From Apiospora phragmitis (Eukaryota > Ascomycota > Sordariomycetes > Amphisphaeriales > Apiosporaceae), in NCBI GenBank assembly GCA_038363925.1, contig JAQQWL010000011.1, forward strand, positions 1,116,001 to 1,180,000: 64,000 nt of DNA. The letters run 5' to 3'. The translations under genes were made by a program, and so were the position numbers. The notes beneath the pieces were generated by a model. That model saw only the letters and a list, made by a program, of their open reading frames with translations, did no database searches and had not been told where the DNA came from. Position 1 is the stretch's first letter. Every line of letters starts with the position of its first letter. Shown here one piece after another: positions 1-10,150 of this stretch.

Positions 1-1104
1 GTCCCTGACGATACTGATGGTCTCTCCATTTTCACTGATGCAGCTGGCTCAATTGACCTTGGTGAAGAGCGCTCCGATAAGTATTGGTCAGTTTCGATGC
101 CATCCTTGAGCGATTTTGCGCCATATGACACCAGAATAGCCGTTACATCTGCGGCCTCGATCAATCCGCACGAGTTTGCAGTCGAACTAGAAGGTGACTG
201 CATCTACCCTTCTGCCATCAAAGAGGCTATTGATGAGCGTCTGTCTGTTCCTGATCTACCCCCCAGCTTCCTGCAGTCGGCCATGGCTCAACTCGCTTTA
301 GCCCGTGGCAAGGCCGAGCCCGAATTGCACTATCTGAGGAGGACCCAAGACATACTACGGAATATGACTCTAGACGAGTTTGAGCTACTCATAGAGGGAA
401 TCTGACCCAGAGTGGGTACCAGAGGGCTCCCTCTGGCGAGAATTCGTCCATTTCCAACTCGAGGCCGGGACTCTGATTGGCAAACGCGAGATAGCAACTG
501 AAATATTCGACCGACTGAAGCTCGAGCAGGGCTTCCACGACAAAAAGGCCCCAGATAACGTACTCGGCTCCATCCATTGCATCCTAGCGGATATATTGGA
601 AGATATCCCAGGTCTCGATAGTAAGTGGAACATACGCTATTTACTCTCTTGGATGTGTCTGCTAATTATTATGCTCTAGCGAGTTCGGCTGGATCATCTA
701 CAGAAGTTCACACAGGCGAGGACACTGGTGAAGACACCGGCGAAGGCACTGAAGGCACCGGCGGAGGCACTGAAGGCACTGAAGACACTGAAGTCACTGG
801 CGACGACATTGACGAGGAGGGGGCCAAACCTCGCGAAACCGGGGAAAACTCTCCTAGAACTTCGATTGAACAACAAATCGAGGCTAGGAAATACTTGAAG
901 TCACAGAAAACCGGTGTATTCTCGGTCCTTCGGACTGGTGCTCATGCCCAGGCTGTGCGAACTCCGTCAATGCGCATATGGGATGACCATATACCCTATT
1001 CTTTCCAGAAAAGCGAGAACTCGTACCAGGACAGATCGGAGATGTCAGTCCTCGAGGATGACGAGGACATGAGGCTGGCGAACTTGCTAGGGCACGGGTT
1101 GTGA
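1..1104 (+). CDS. unrecognised protein, C-terminal part; start lies left of the window
   Basis: The frame is open from base 1, so the gene is cut by the window edge. It reads to about 396, where one extra G in the run at 396-398 shifts the frame; dropping it continues into SDPEWVPEG. An intron follows (donor GTAAGT at 621, branch-like GCTAAT at 661, acceptor TAG ending 679), and the last exon stops at 1104. With that single correction the fragment is exactly 348 codons. The first 200 residues look like an ordinary folded region but I do not recognise a family. Then comes a Gly/Glu/Thr/Asp repeat and a hydrophilic acidic tail ending in LANLLGHGL. No signal peptide or membrane segment is seen. 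Existence of the gene is fairly sure; function is unknown. Confidence 0.6.
715..810 (+). repeat. in-frame imperfect minisatellite coding a Gly/Glu/Thr/Asp tract
   Basis: Nine- to twelve-base units of the type GAxGxCACTG(A/G)A repeat about nine times inside the last exon of the preceding gene. They encode runs such as GEDTGEDTGEGTEGT. All variation keeps the frame, which supports the exon being translated. Such tracts change length easily between strains. Confidence 0.7.
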
Positions 1105-1945
1105 GCCTGGTGATGTATTGTGGCTATAACTGGCAAGCTTGGGCTGTGCGAGCCCACCATGGGCTAGACGGGAGATTCGTCAGGCTTGGTTCTTGTTTGT
1201 TATGGTATTCCAGCATTGGTTCACTTTCAAGAGCTTTTTCGATATTGTGGTAGACTTTACACAGTAGAAACTCTCATTATACAGAGAATGAAGCTCGAAT
1301 TTCTTCAAATTCTGTATTTGGTTGTCTTCTTCCTCTGACAGACACCGCAAAGCATGCCTGGATTAATATGATGACCAGACTGCTCGAAGTATTCCATCTG
1401 AGGCCACAACAGTGTTGCGCATACATCTAAATTATCATCAGATGAACAGAGTAATAGACGACATGAACGAGGAGTTTAGTTGTATTGGCGACCCAGAATA
1501 GGTATCTGTACATCCATGTTTACAATGAAGTGGTCATCACATAGAGTTATGAGGAATCCATGATTTACAGTCACCTTATTATGTGGCCTGGAATGATGGG
1601 TACTTTTCAACTGCCAAGCGCTTTTCCCAGTGTCCTTTGAACTATTTAACGGCTATGGATAGCAGAGGCCCATTAATGCTGTTTTCTCACAATCCAACGC
1701 ACCTTGAGTATAGTCCTGTGGTATAGCTTTGGCGTCCCTCCTATCTTATCAAACTTGTGAGCCCCGAACACTCAGAATGGAAGACGCGAAGAAACCTCTT
1801 TACGAGTTCAATTGCCGCGCCGAGGTACAGAAAAAGCGCAGACTCTCTCAAGGCCCTAACGAATAAAGACCCTCGTTTGCAAGCAAGAGACGAGCCCAGT
1901 CTGAAGAAGGCTATCCCTTAGAATGGGATAGGGAAAAGATACGAT
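1105..1945. other. intergenic, no gene supported
   Basis: About 840 bp between two plus-strand genes. The only item noted is a 29-codon ORF at 1777-1866 (starts MEDAKKPLYE). It contains a possible donor (GTACAG near 1831) and a CTAAC-type branch site, so it could be a first exon of the next gene. I could not join it in frame to the ORF beginning at 1946. Confidence 0.4.
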
Positions 1946-3540
1946 ATGTCAGCCCAAAACATGTCAGATCCTCGCCCGCACTCGGCTATGCAATTCAGGA
2001 GCCCTGATGAGGAACAGCCAGATGTTGTTGGACCTACTACTGTCGAAGAAGCTTCATCACCGCAAAGGCATGTCATTGTTTCGGGGCCTGACGTCGGACC
2101 TCATGTTGATGCTTCATCACCGCCGCCACCACCACCACTGTCGCACCCCAGTATTGACCGTGAACCTGATAATAGCCATGAAAGGGCCAGGTCCGTCCTC
2201 GGGGCTCTTTTACTTCCGGATCCTTCTTCACCTACCCAGCGCGACGACTTCCAATTACGGCCGACCCCTTCAACTCAGGACTTGTCGACGCAGTATCAAC
2301 AGCAATCTAGCAGCAGCAGAGAGGTTACCAGCAGCAGCAGCCACCATGAATCACCAAGGACGGATGCTCCGAAACCGAGATTGCCAAAGACGGCTATGTT
2401 CAAGCCACCTTCTGCTGCTCCTCTACCTGCCAGAAAAGGCAAAAGCACAGTCCCATCCGAGTCAAGAGGTGGTTCCCAGGATGCCGCATTCTTCACAGAA
2501 AAGGGGGTCTCTGTACGGAAGAACCTTCCCACTCTTCGGGAGACGATGAAGGCGGCGCAGGCAACACCCAAGAAGCGTCGTCAGAGTCAACTTCCACTCT
2601 CCGAGGATGAGGAGAATGGTCATCGAGAGGCCGCAGATCAGGCAGGCGGGAATGCGCCGAAAAGACAGCGCCGGAACGAGGAGTCTACCGACGAGGCACC
2701 TGATGCTGGCTTGGATAAGGGAAGAAGGTAGTGGCGACACCCAAAAAGCATCGCCAGGGCCAGCTCCTATCCTCCGATGGGAAGGGCAGTCGACAGAACG
2801 CCCATGCATCGGGGAACGTGCCGAAGAGACGGCGCCGAGACGAAAATCCAACGTACGAGGCACCAGATGCTATGCAAGTCGACAGCACAGAGCCCCAACC
2901 TGCCCCTATGAAAAGGCAGCAAAGTCGATGGAACGCGGTCAATACCATATGCCTCGGGAAAGCCGCCGCTGCTGCCGATTCCAACAAGGTCACCCCCGCG
3001 CTCCGTGGCTTTCACATCACCCATCAGCAACCGAAAGCCGCCTCTCCAAGTAGTTCGTTCCCGCACCCCGACAATGACAATCTCGTAGACGACAACACCC
3101 ACGACCCCCAGCAACAACCACGACAAAAAACACAAGAAGAAAAGCAAGAAGAAGAGGAGCAGCTCTACCACGATCTCGCCCTCCGCAGCCTAAACTACGC
3201 AACGACGATAAAACACCGTCACAGACGTAGCAGAAAACTCGGTGCCGTCATGACGGGCTTCGTAGAGCCTCTAAGGCGCGAAGACGGGGAACAAAACCTC
3301 CAAATCAATAAGCGCCTCAAGCAGCGCCGGCTGGAGGGCGAGGAGCAGGCCACGGCACAGAGGCGCGAAGAGAACCAGGAAGAGAAGAGGAGGGTGTCGA
3401 ATGAGAAGCAAAGAGAGAGACGGGCGAGGAAAAAGAAGGAGAGGGAAGAGCAGGAAGAGCAGGAAGAGCAGGAACAGGAGGCTGGCAGTGGTGCTACCTT
3501 GGCAGCTCCTGTGGCTGCCACCACGACTGTTGCTTCTTGA
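1946..3540 (+). CDS. unrecognised low-complexity nuclear-type protein with a duplicated basic module
   Basis: Two overlapping frames, 1946-2731 and about 2719-3540, meet at a one-base break near 2720-2730. Restoring one base gives a protein of about 531 residues. The N-terminal part is Pro/Ser/Gln-rich. Around the break a module of about 50 residues occurs twice: the first copy begins ATPKKRRQSQL and ends near STDEAPDAG, the second begins ATPKKHRQGQL and ends near PTYEAPDAM. Both contain a PKRxRR basic cluster resembling a nuclear localisation signal. The C-terminus has a short conserved-looking stretch (LRSLNYATTIKHRHRRSRK) followed by a long Arg/Glu/Gln coiled-coil-like segment. The start at 1946 is chosen as the first ATG of the frame; 1964 is an alternative. 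I do not recognise the family. Confidence 0.5.
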
Positions 3541-4066
3541 GCTTGAGCTTCAGCTTAACAGCTGGCGTTAATCACAATCTCCTGCCTAAGATGCCTCATC
3601 CGAGCCATCTTTATCAGGGTAGAACGGCCCTGCGATTAGCAACAAACAATGTGCGGGAGAAAAGCGCTCGAGTCTCAATGTTCATGGTCATGGCGTGAAA
3701 TACATTGGTATCAGCTACTGCCTTCATTCCATCCCATCCATCCGATACATGTGGTATTACAACAAGAGCTCGTATCGACCCCCCTGGACACGCCAGACCC
3801 CCAAATCATCAACACGCCGGCAGAAACATAGGGAAAAATTTTGATCGTGGTTTCCAAGAGTGGGGATGCCGCAAGCATACGATATACACAGGTTCGACCA
3901 GCCGAAAATGGCTCGCGGCTGTTGTTATCGGCTTTCAGAGCTTCGGGGGAGGCGGCGACGCCAGGCGTCAGTCCAGCCCCTGGCTTTCTTCTAATTTACT
4001 GGCCCTCACCCTCACCCTCGCTCTGGACTGGCCTGCGGAGGACTTCAATGTTGGCTGGCAGCTTTG
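3541..4066. other. convergent intergenic region, no gene seen
   Basis: About 525 bp between the 3' ends of a plus-strand and a minus-strand gene. Short ORFs here lack protein-like composition, and the plus-strand ones run antisense into the RIM1 gene. Confidence 0.5.
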
Positions 4067-4333
4067 TTAGAAATCTGGGATCAAACGAGATTGGGTGTTT
4101 TCCTGAGACATACTCTGGTAGACGTTCATGGAGGAGCGGTTCTGGCCCTCCTGATCCTGGTAGGACTTGATGACGCAGTTACCCTCGACGTAGACGGTGG
4201 CACTGTAGTCCTGAAGTTAGCATTCTCCTCTATTTTCCCCTTCATGCAAGCTTCCCTTCCCGCTCCTCCTTCTTATTTCACATCAAACAATATCTACACT
4301 ATCCTGACCCCGAAACCAGAGCAGAGAAGAAGA

Positions 4334-4374
<41 letters not shown>

Positions 4375-4662
4375 CGTACCCCTTGGGAAGCGAGGTGAGG
4401 AAGTCGCGGCGGGGGCCCTCAGGCTCGAAGCTGGCGACGCGGAACCAGCTGGTGACGCGCTTGTCCTTGGGGCCCGAGTTGGAGGCGACGGCGTACTCGA
4501 TGACCTCGCGGCCGGTCGACGTGGGCCGGACCTCGGGCGTCGCGGCGAGGTTGCCGATGATGGTGATCTTGGCCCGGGCCGCGCGGCCGAGGCGCTGAAG
4601 GTGCGCGCGAAGGTGCGCGTGGCCATGGGGGCGGCGGAGGCGAAGCGGGAGGCGGCGAACAT
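4067..4662 (-). CDS. RIM1: mitochondrial single-stranded DNA-binding protein (RIM1 type)
   Basis: Bacterial-type SSB/OB-fold protein that coats single-stranded mitochondrial DNA during replication. Exon 1 (4662-4380) starts MFAASRFASAAPMATRTFAR, an Arg/Ala/Ser-rich mitochondrial presequence, then AKITIIGNLAATPEV, the first OB-fold strand, and VTSWFRVASF. A one-base deletion near 4585, in a GC-rich run between presequence and OB fold, splits these over two frames. The intron is 4379-4203 (donor GTACGT, acceptor CTACAG) and holds a GA microsatellite. Exon 2 (4202-4067) begins ATVYVEGNCVIKSYQDQEG and ends LIPDF. With the break repaired the protein is about 139 residues, the usual size. The gene is divergent from the STE3 gene. 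Confidence 0.88.
4338..4371. repeat. GA/CT microsatellite inside the RIM1 intron
   Basis: About 16 uninterrupted AG dinucleotides on the plus strand, preceded by GAA-rich sequence. On the coding strand it is a CT tract just after the donor. Confidence 0.9.
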
Positions 4663-6039
4663 TTTGGCGGTGTTGGTTCTGGATTTTTTGGCGGTTCAAA
4701 TGGGGGGGTTTGGGGAGGGATGTTTGGGGATGAAGGTCGATTTGTTGTTGGTAAGGAGGGGGGAAAAAGTTACTATGGAGATGGCGGTAGTGGCGGCGAC
4801 AATGTTTCCAGTGGAGCAGAGCCGAAAAGTTGTGGTGGAGTCGGAGGGAATGGATATACCGTTTGCTGGAAACGGATCAATTGATGGGGTTTTCACGATG
4901 CGATGGAGTTGTGGTTTCACAGGGTCTTCGGCACGGGGGTCGCGCGTTATCCGGACGCGTATCTATGTACATAATTTAATTTAAACCAGCAGGCTAATGC
5001 AGCACAATAAGATGAGGGTTATGCATCGCCAGAGCTCCTTAAGCTAGGGTTGTTGCATATACCGCTCATACGGGTATTTCTGGCTTAGTTGCATATTCAA
5101 TTGCATATCGCAATGTCAAGTCGCTCCTTCAGCCCTATCTACCTACTTACCTACAGTATGAATCGAATCAAACGATCTGTAACCTCACCTTGACACTTGT
5201 ACAACCAACTCTTCTTGAAATTGAGAATAGTTCAATAAAGGACTCGATCGCTTCGAAGTTCTCATTCATATTTGTGAACTTAGAAACCTGAAATGACATG
5301 GCCCGATTTATGACGCCCTTTCCACTCCGTCTACTACGTCTTGCTCACCTGTTCGATACACTTGTCCCTCTGGCAATGCTTATAGATGGAACTAAAAACC
5401 TTTATCAGAGGAGGTCGAAGTACAAGTGTATGGCGGGGTCATCTCCTGTCACTGTGATTCAACGAGCTACACAAGTAGTACCATCTGGAAATGCGAGCTG
5501 CAGGAGATGTGATGTGATATATTCAACCTGATTTTGGTAGATGCAGTCCATTAAAAAATTACAGTAGGCGCTTTTTCCAGTTCATGAAATTCTCTAACTT
5601 ACAGCTCTCCGGTTTGGAAAAGTAGGTGTGTTGCTGGATTCTGGAGTTTCTTCGAATGGTTACCAAGATGGTCATGTCTCCCAGTCAACGCTCACCAGGC
5701 CTAAACACCACGAGTAGAAGACAGAAGAGGGTTGCTATTCAGAAGGGAATTTGGTTCTGTGGCTGATCATAACATCCTATCACATCACTCACACTTACTT
5801 CCCTCGAGGCTTTCACTGTGAAACAACTTTGTCGATTGTTGACTTATTCTACCTCGCTCACGTCGCGTTCTGTCAAAAACAAAGCTCCCAGCCAGCACCT
5901 ACAAAGCCTGTTCCTCTATGAATTCTCATAATATCGTTTTATTAAACACTCCTTTCTAGGCTGTCGAATACAAAACAGTAATGTCTTGCTACTCAGCCGA
6001 AACCATTCGCTCACAGAAGAACGACAGTAACTGACCAAC
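4663..6039. other. divergent intergenic region (RIM1 / STE3 promoters)
   Basis: About 1.4 kb, relatively AT-rich, between genes transcribed away from each other. A 77-codon ORF at 5298-5531 has no recognisable features. No confident TATA box or regulatory motif was identified. Confidence 0.45.
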
Positions 6040-8134
6040 ATGACCAAGATAATCTCTTCCCCAATGACCGACGCCAACATCCTGCTGCAGCACCAGACAG
6101 CGGCCAGCGCAAGCTTGCGCGCCAACCTGGTGTGCCGCGTGCTCTTCGCCATCCTCGGCACGCTGCTCTGCTGGGTGCCGTTCCGCCTGCTTCTGCGCAA
6201 CGGCGAGTTCGCTGCCGTCGTCTTCATCGTCGGCGTCGTCCTCATGAACCTCTTCACCGTCGTCAACTCGCTGCTGTGGCGCGACGACGACTGGGGCCCT
6301 CTGGTGGGATGGCGAGGGCTGGTGTGACCTCCAGGTCTGGCTCGCGGGCCCGCTCCAGACCGTCTATGCCGCCGCCATCTTCGCCGTCATGCGGCACCTG
6401 GCCCAGCAGGTCGGGCTGATGCGGGTCGCTGCGCTGTCGCCGCGGGAGAAGCGGCGGCGCAGCTTGGTCCAGGCCCTCATCATCTTCCCCATGCCCCTCG
6501 TCCAGCTGGCGTTCACTTGGTTCGACCTGGCACAGCGCTACATCATAGGCACACTGGTCGGATGTTCGGCCACTTATGACAACAGCTGGCCCAAGATATT
6601 TGTGTACAGCGTTCCGCCTATGATTTTTGCTCTTGGATCTGTACCCTATGCTTGTACGTAGCGCTAGGTTCCTTACCACACCCCCCCCCCCCTCCCCCCT
6701 ATTCGCTTTGCCCGCCTGGCCGGCGATGGCCATTAGGTACTGACTAGTCTTGCAGTTTTGACTTGGAAGCGTTACCGTGCAATATCGATTGCTTCTGCCG
6801 CAGCCTTGAGCAGCAACAGCTCGGCGGCCTCGCGAGCCAATCGTACACGCCACCGCCTCTACCAGATGTCCCTGTCCATCATAGTCCCCTACGTCCCGCT
6901 CATGCTGGCCTTCTTCGTTTACACCATCAAAGACACGGGCACCTTCAAGCCGTACGACTATTACCGCATCCACCACACCGACGACCCGTACCCCTGGGAC
7001 TCAGTGGTGCTGGTCCCCAGCTGGATGATCCCGTTCGCTGCGCTGAACCAGCCGTGGATCCCGATACTGAGCACGATCCCCATCGTCCTGTTCTTCGGCA
7101 TGACCATAGAAGCACTGGATACGTATCGCAGGTACGCTCTGGCTGTGGGGATGGGCAAGTGCTGGCCGGCGCTTCGCGATAGGGAGGAACAGCCCACCGC
7201 CGGAATATGAGCAGCAGTAATGGGGACTCAAAAATGGATCACCAAAAACGTACCAAAAACGGACCGCCGGGTACTTTTGCTAGAAGAAGGTAAAGCATAT
7301 TCTTACTTGCCCGCTCTAAATATTGAAGTTAGAAATGAAAATCACACGCTAATATCCACAAGTTCCAGTGCCCTTATACACGACTTCATCATGCAAGACT
7401 TCGCCGCGCCGAATATCCCCGCCATTACTATCAGGCCTCCCTCAAATCTTCCCAACCGGCACCATGAAGCCATCGTCTCGGCTAGCGGTAACCCTTCGGT
7501 GCCGCCGCGCACTTCTTCGTCATTCTCGCCGGACCGCCCTCCCATCATACCGCCTCGAGGTTCCTCGCTAGATCGTGGCATCAACTTCCGTAGGATGCTG
7601 GAGCAGACCGCTCCTCTTCGTGAGAGGCTATCTTCCATGGGGAGCATACAGCAGACTTTTGGTAGAGGCGGCCAGGGTAACCGGGTCAGGTTCCAAGGGG
7701 TAAATGCAGGCGAAGGACGTAGCAGAGAGGGGCGGACACCGGCTGCTGCTCCTGCTGCTTCGTCCTCGCAGAATTCCACTATCGAAGACGGCTTGGTCCG
7801 TAGCGACAGTCTTCGTGCCCCTCCCCCCTTCCTCATTGCCGCGAATAACAACAGCAAGGTCAACACCAACAGCATCGGTGGTGGCAGAAGCACAAGCAGG
7901 GCTTCAAGCAGGAGATCCAAGGATAAGGGCAAGGCCAGGATGGGGACCAAGAGCGTCTCCAGCGGCTGCGATGATGACGACGATGAGATATCGACGCCCA
8001 TGCTGTCGCTGCACAACATTGGATTGGCACACGGCGAGCCCCGGACGCCGATGGTGGCGATGCCGTCTTCGGGTCTCCATGTACCCAAGTCGGAGCCCAG
8101 GTCGGAAGACGGATTGCCTGTCACACCACGTTAG
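6040..8134 (+). CDS. STE3-type pheromone receptor (a-factor-like lipopeptide receptor GPCR)
   Basis: Seven-helix class D GPCR that senses farnesylated peptide pheromone and signals through the mating G protein. Helix-like segments: LVCRVLFAILGTLLCWVPF, AAVVFIVGVVLMNLFTVVN, GPLQTVYAAAIFAVM, ALIIFPMPLVQLAFTW, VYSVPPMIFALGSVPYA, SIIVPYVPLMLAFFVY and STIPIVLFFGMTIEAL, the last followed by the family's TYRRYALAVGMGKCWP. Family-typical WWDGEGWCDLQ follows helix 2. Exon 1 is 6040-6653, with an extra G in the GGGG run at 6293-6296. Intron 1 is 6654-6755. Exon 2 is 6756-7289, with a frame break near 7180-7206. Intron 2 is 7290-7362. Exon 3 is 7363-8134. The last exon gives a Ser/Pro-rich cytoplasmic tail of about 257 residues. 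The total is about 639 residues. Start 6040 or 6064. Neurospora PRE-1 is the named family member. Confidence 0.85.
6681..6699. repeat. poly-C tract in STE3 intron 1
   Basis: Twelve C, one T, six C, lying between donor (6654) and acceptor (6755). A C-rich tract of this length is unusual in a fungal intron and prone to sequencing error. Confidence 0.85.
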
Positions 8135-8408
8135 GTCAGGGCTAGAAAAGTCTTTGTTTGGTTGGTTGGTTGTTTCCGTTGGATTGATACCATCGCGTAG
8201 GTGCATATGCATGTGAAGGCTTATAGTTTGATAGTGAGACTATCCAGGGGCAACCCTTTGTTTGGGCTTTGGTTCCGCATGTACGAGACAGGGTTTTGTG
8301 GCACATGTCCATATAGGCTAGTAATTCATGACAACGATACTCGTTATATATTTTCCCTACCTGGCCCATTCCCCTACCGCCCCGCACCGCCCCGTACTTT
8401 CCTCACGC
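8135..8408. other. convergent 3' region between STE3 and the kinase gene
   Basis: 274 bp between two stop codons on opposite strands; nothing else seen. Confidence 0.5.
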
Positions 8409-9546
8409 TTATAGCATCGGTGTGTCTTCTTCAACATACTGCTCAATCAGATGCATCATATCCTCTAAAGCTTGCTCCCTCGCTTTGCTGCCCGGTACAT
8501 GAGCCGAATACATGATAAGCTCCCTGATAGCATAGAGGCGATTGCGATCATCACACTCCTCCGCCGGTTCGTCGGGCTCGTAATTCTGGAAGTACTGGTT
8601 GCGGTACTCCTTCGCCTTCATATGATGGTGGTCAACCCGCCACATGCCGATGGCCACTGAGACTCGGGATTAGCGATCGCTCTGCCGAGTGTTCGATATC
8701 TCGAAAAAGGGGGACAAGGATAGCTGTCATCTCAGCACTGCATAAGTACATACTTTCATGGTGAGCGTAGTAAGCGCAGGAGTCGAATATGTAGAGTTCC
8801 CCGGTACGAAGCTCTGTTCCGATATTCTCTTCCCGCAGGTCGCCATGTATAAGACATGGCTTGACGGTCCTTCCGTCCTCTTCAAGTGGCCCAAGCAATC
8901 GCGGAACGACTCTGGTCAGGATCAACTCCATGGCGTCGTCGAGCTCCTTCCAGTATCCGTTCACCCTAATGTCATGCTGGTAGACCCCCTTCAGGAGTTT
9001 CCCATAGAAAGATACCCACGAGGGGTCCCACTCAGCAGCGAGCGCAAGCTTTCCATCATACGGCGTGACATGGAAGCCGAACTGGCCCGTCGGCGACTCG
9101 CTCACCCGGTGCAGCTCGGCGATCTTCGCGCCGAGCTTGGCCGCATCGGGCGGGCGATGGTCGATCTCCAAGTAATCGCAGACGAAGTAGCAGGCGGCAT
9201 CGAGGCCGTGGCACTTCCCGTGCGCTCGGGGCTGGGAAACGATGCTTGGCATGGTCTTCCACAGCTCCAGCATACAGTTGTACTCCCCGAGCACTCGAGC
9301 CTCGGCCAGCTCCCCCGTAATGATTTTGGCGAAGTAGTCGTGCAGACTGCCATCCTCTTTCTGGACAGTAATCCTGGCAGTGCTTGACCAGGCCGAGTTG
9401 CCGTAACGCTCGGCCAAAATGACTGTGTCACCCTGTGGCAAGGCTTGGGAGGGAGAACGACGTCAGCTTGATCTTCAAATGAACATGTTGTTTCCGGGGT
9501 CAGACGCACCTTCGATTACCGCAGTATCCCGAAGGAAAGTTGCCAT
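8409..9546 (-). CDS. fructosamine/ketosamine-3-kinase family protein
   Basis: Protein-kinase-like fold enzyme (FN3K family) that phosphorylates ketosamines on glycated amines, promoting deglycation; fungal substrates are largely untested. Exon 1 is 9546-9510 (MATFLRDTAVIE), intron 1 9509-9444, exon 2 9443-8754, intron 2 8753-8657, exon 3 8656-8409, with no frame break: 324 residues. The N-terminus reads ALPQGDTVILAERYG, the family nucleotide-binding start. The catalytic loop is CLIHGDLREENIG, followed by LYIFDSCAYYAHHE (the DP(A)xYYGHxE position; the Asp is kept, Pro is Ser) and then GMWR. Family catalytic loops read HGDLWxGN; here Arg replaces the Trp. It is divergent from the NLR gene, and a decayed copy of its 3' end lies at 17.7 kb. 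Confidence 0.85.
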
Positions 9547-10150
9547 GGTGGCTTGGCACTACGATTTCAGGCACGTCGAGCACCTTGGGGCCGTTCCCTA
9601 TTGCTACAATAGCCATCTTAGTCACTTTCCAGTACTCAAAGCACCGAGTATATCGTAACAGAACCACATAACTTACTCGGGCAATTACTGAGGAGGTGTC
9701 GGCTTAAGTACTGCCTTGGCCAAGGCTGCCTGCGTTATCGCCAGTGGTAGTACAAGGGGTTATGATTGGCCGTTGCCGCCCAGGGGCTGGCGTGATACCA
9801 ACCGGCCGGGCGTATTCTTACGGCTCACCTTTATCTACTAACCGCCCAGCAGGGCTGAGTGCATGGATATGCGGCACCATGCAACAAAACCATAAGGAGT
9901 GCCAAGGCAGCCTGCTTCCTCTCAATGATCCGATCACCTCCTATTGGATCCTGGTGCATCGTTACCCCTCCCCCCCCCTTCCAGACCGACACACCTCCTA
10001 ACAAGGCGTGGCGCCTGTCGTATGCTTCAGGACTACGCGCCTACGTTCTGGTCGGCTAGACATCACGAGGCTGGCTTTGAGCGTGTCTTTGCTTCCATGT
10101 CCAACCTCTCTTATATAACTAGGCTAAGTTCGGAGTACACCTAAGTGAAG
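9547..10150. promoter_or_regulatory. shared divergent promoter region of the FN3K-family gene and the NLR
   Basis: 604 bp separate the two start codons. On the NLR side a TATATAA-like box lies at about 10112-10118, some 33 bp before the ATG at 10151, which would allow only a very short 5' UTR. No matching box was found on the kinase side. Co-regulation is inference from geometry only. Confidence 0.35.

Noticed and set aside
4064..4984. 306-codon plus-strand ORF
   Set aside because: It is antisense to RIM1 and encodes GA-repeat-derived Arg/Glu runs; the minus strand carries clear SSB family sequence.
7342..8124. 260-codon minus-strand ORF
   Set aside because: Mirror of the STE3 tail exon; Leu/Ser-rich complement of a Ser/Pro-coding strand.
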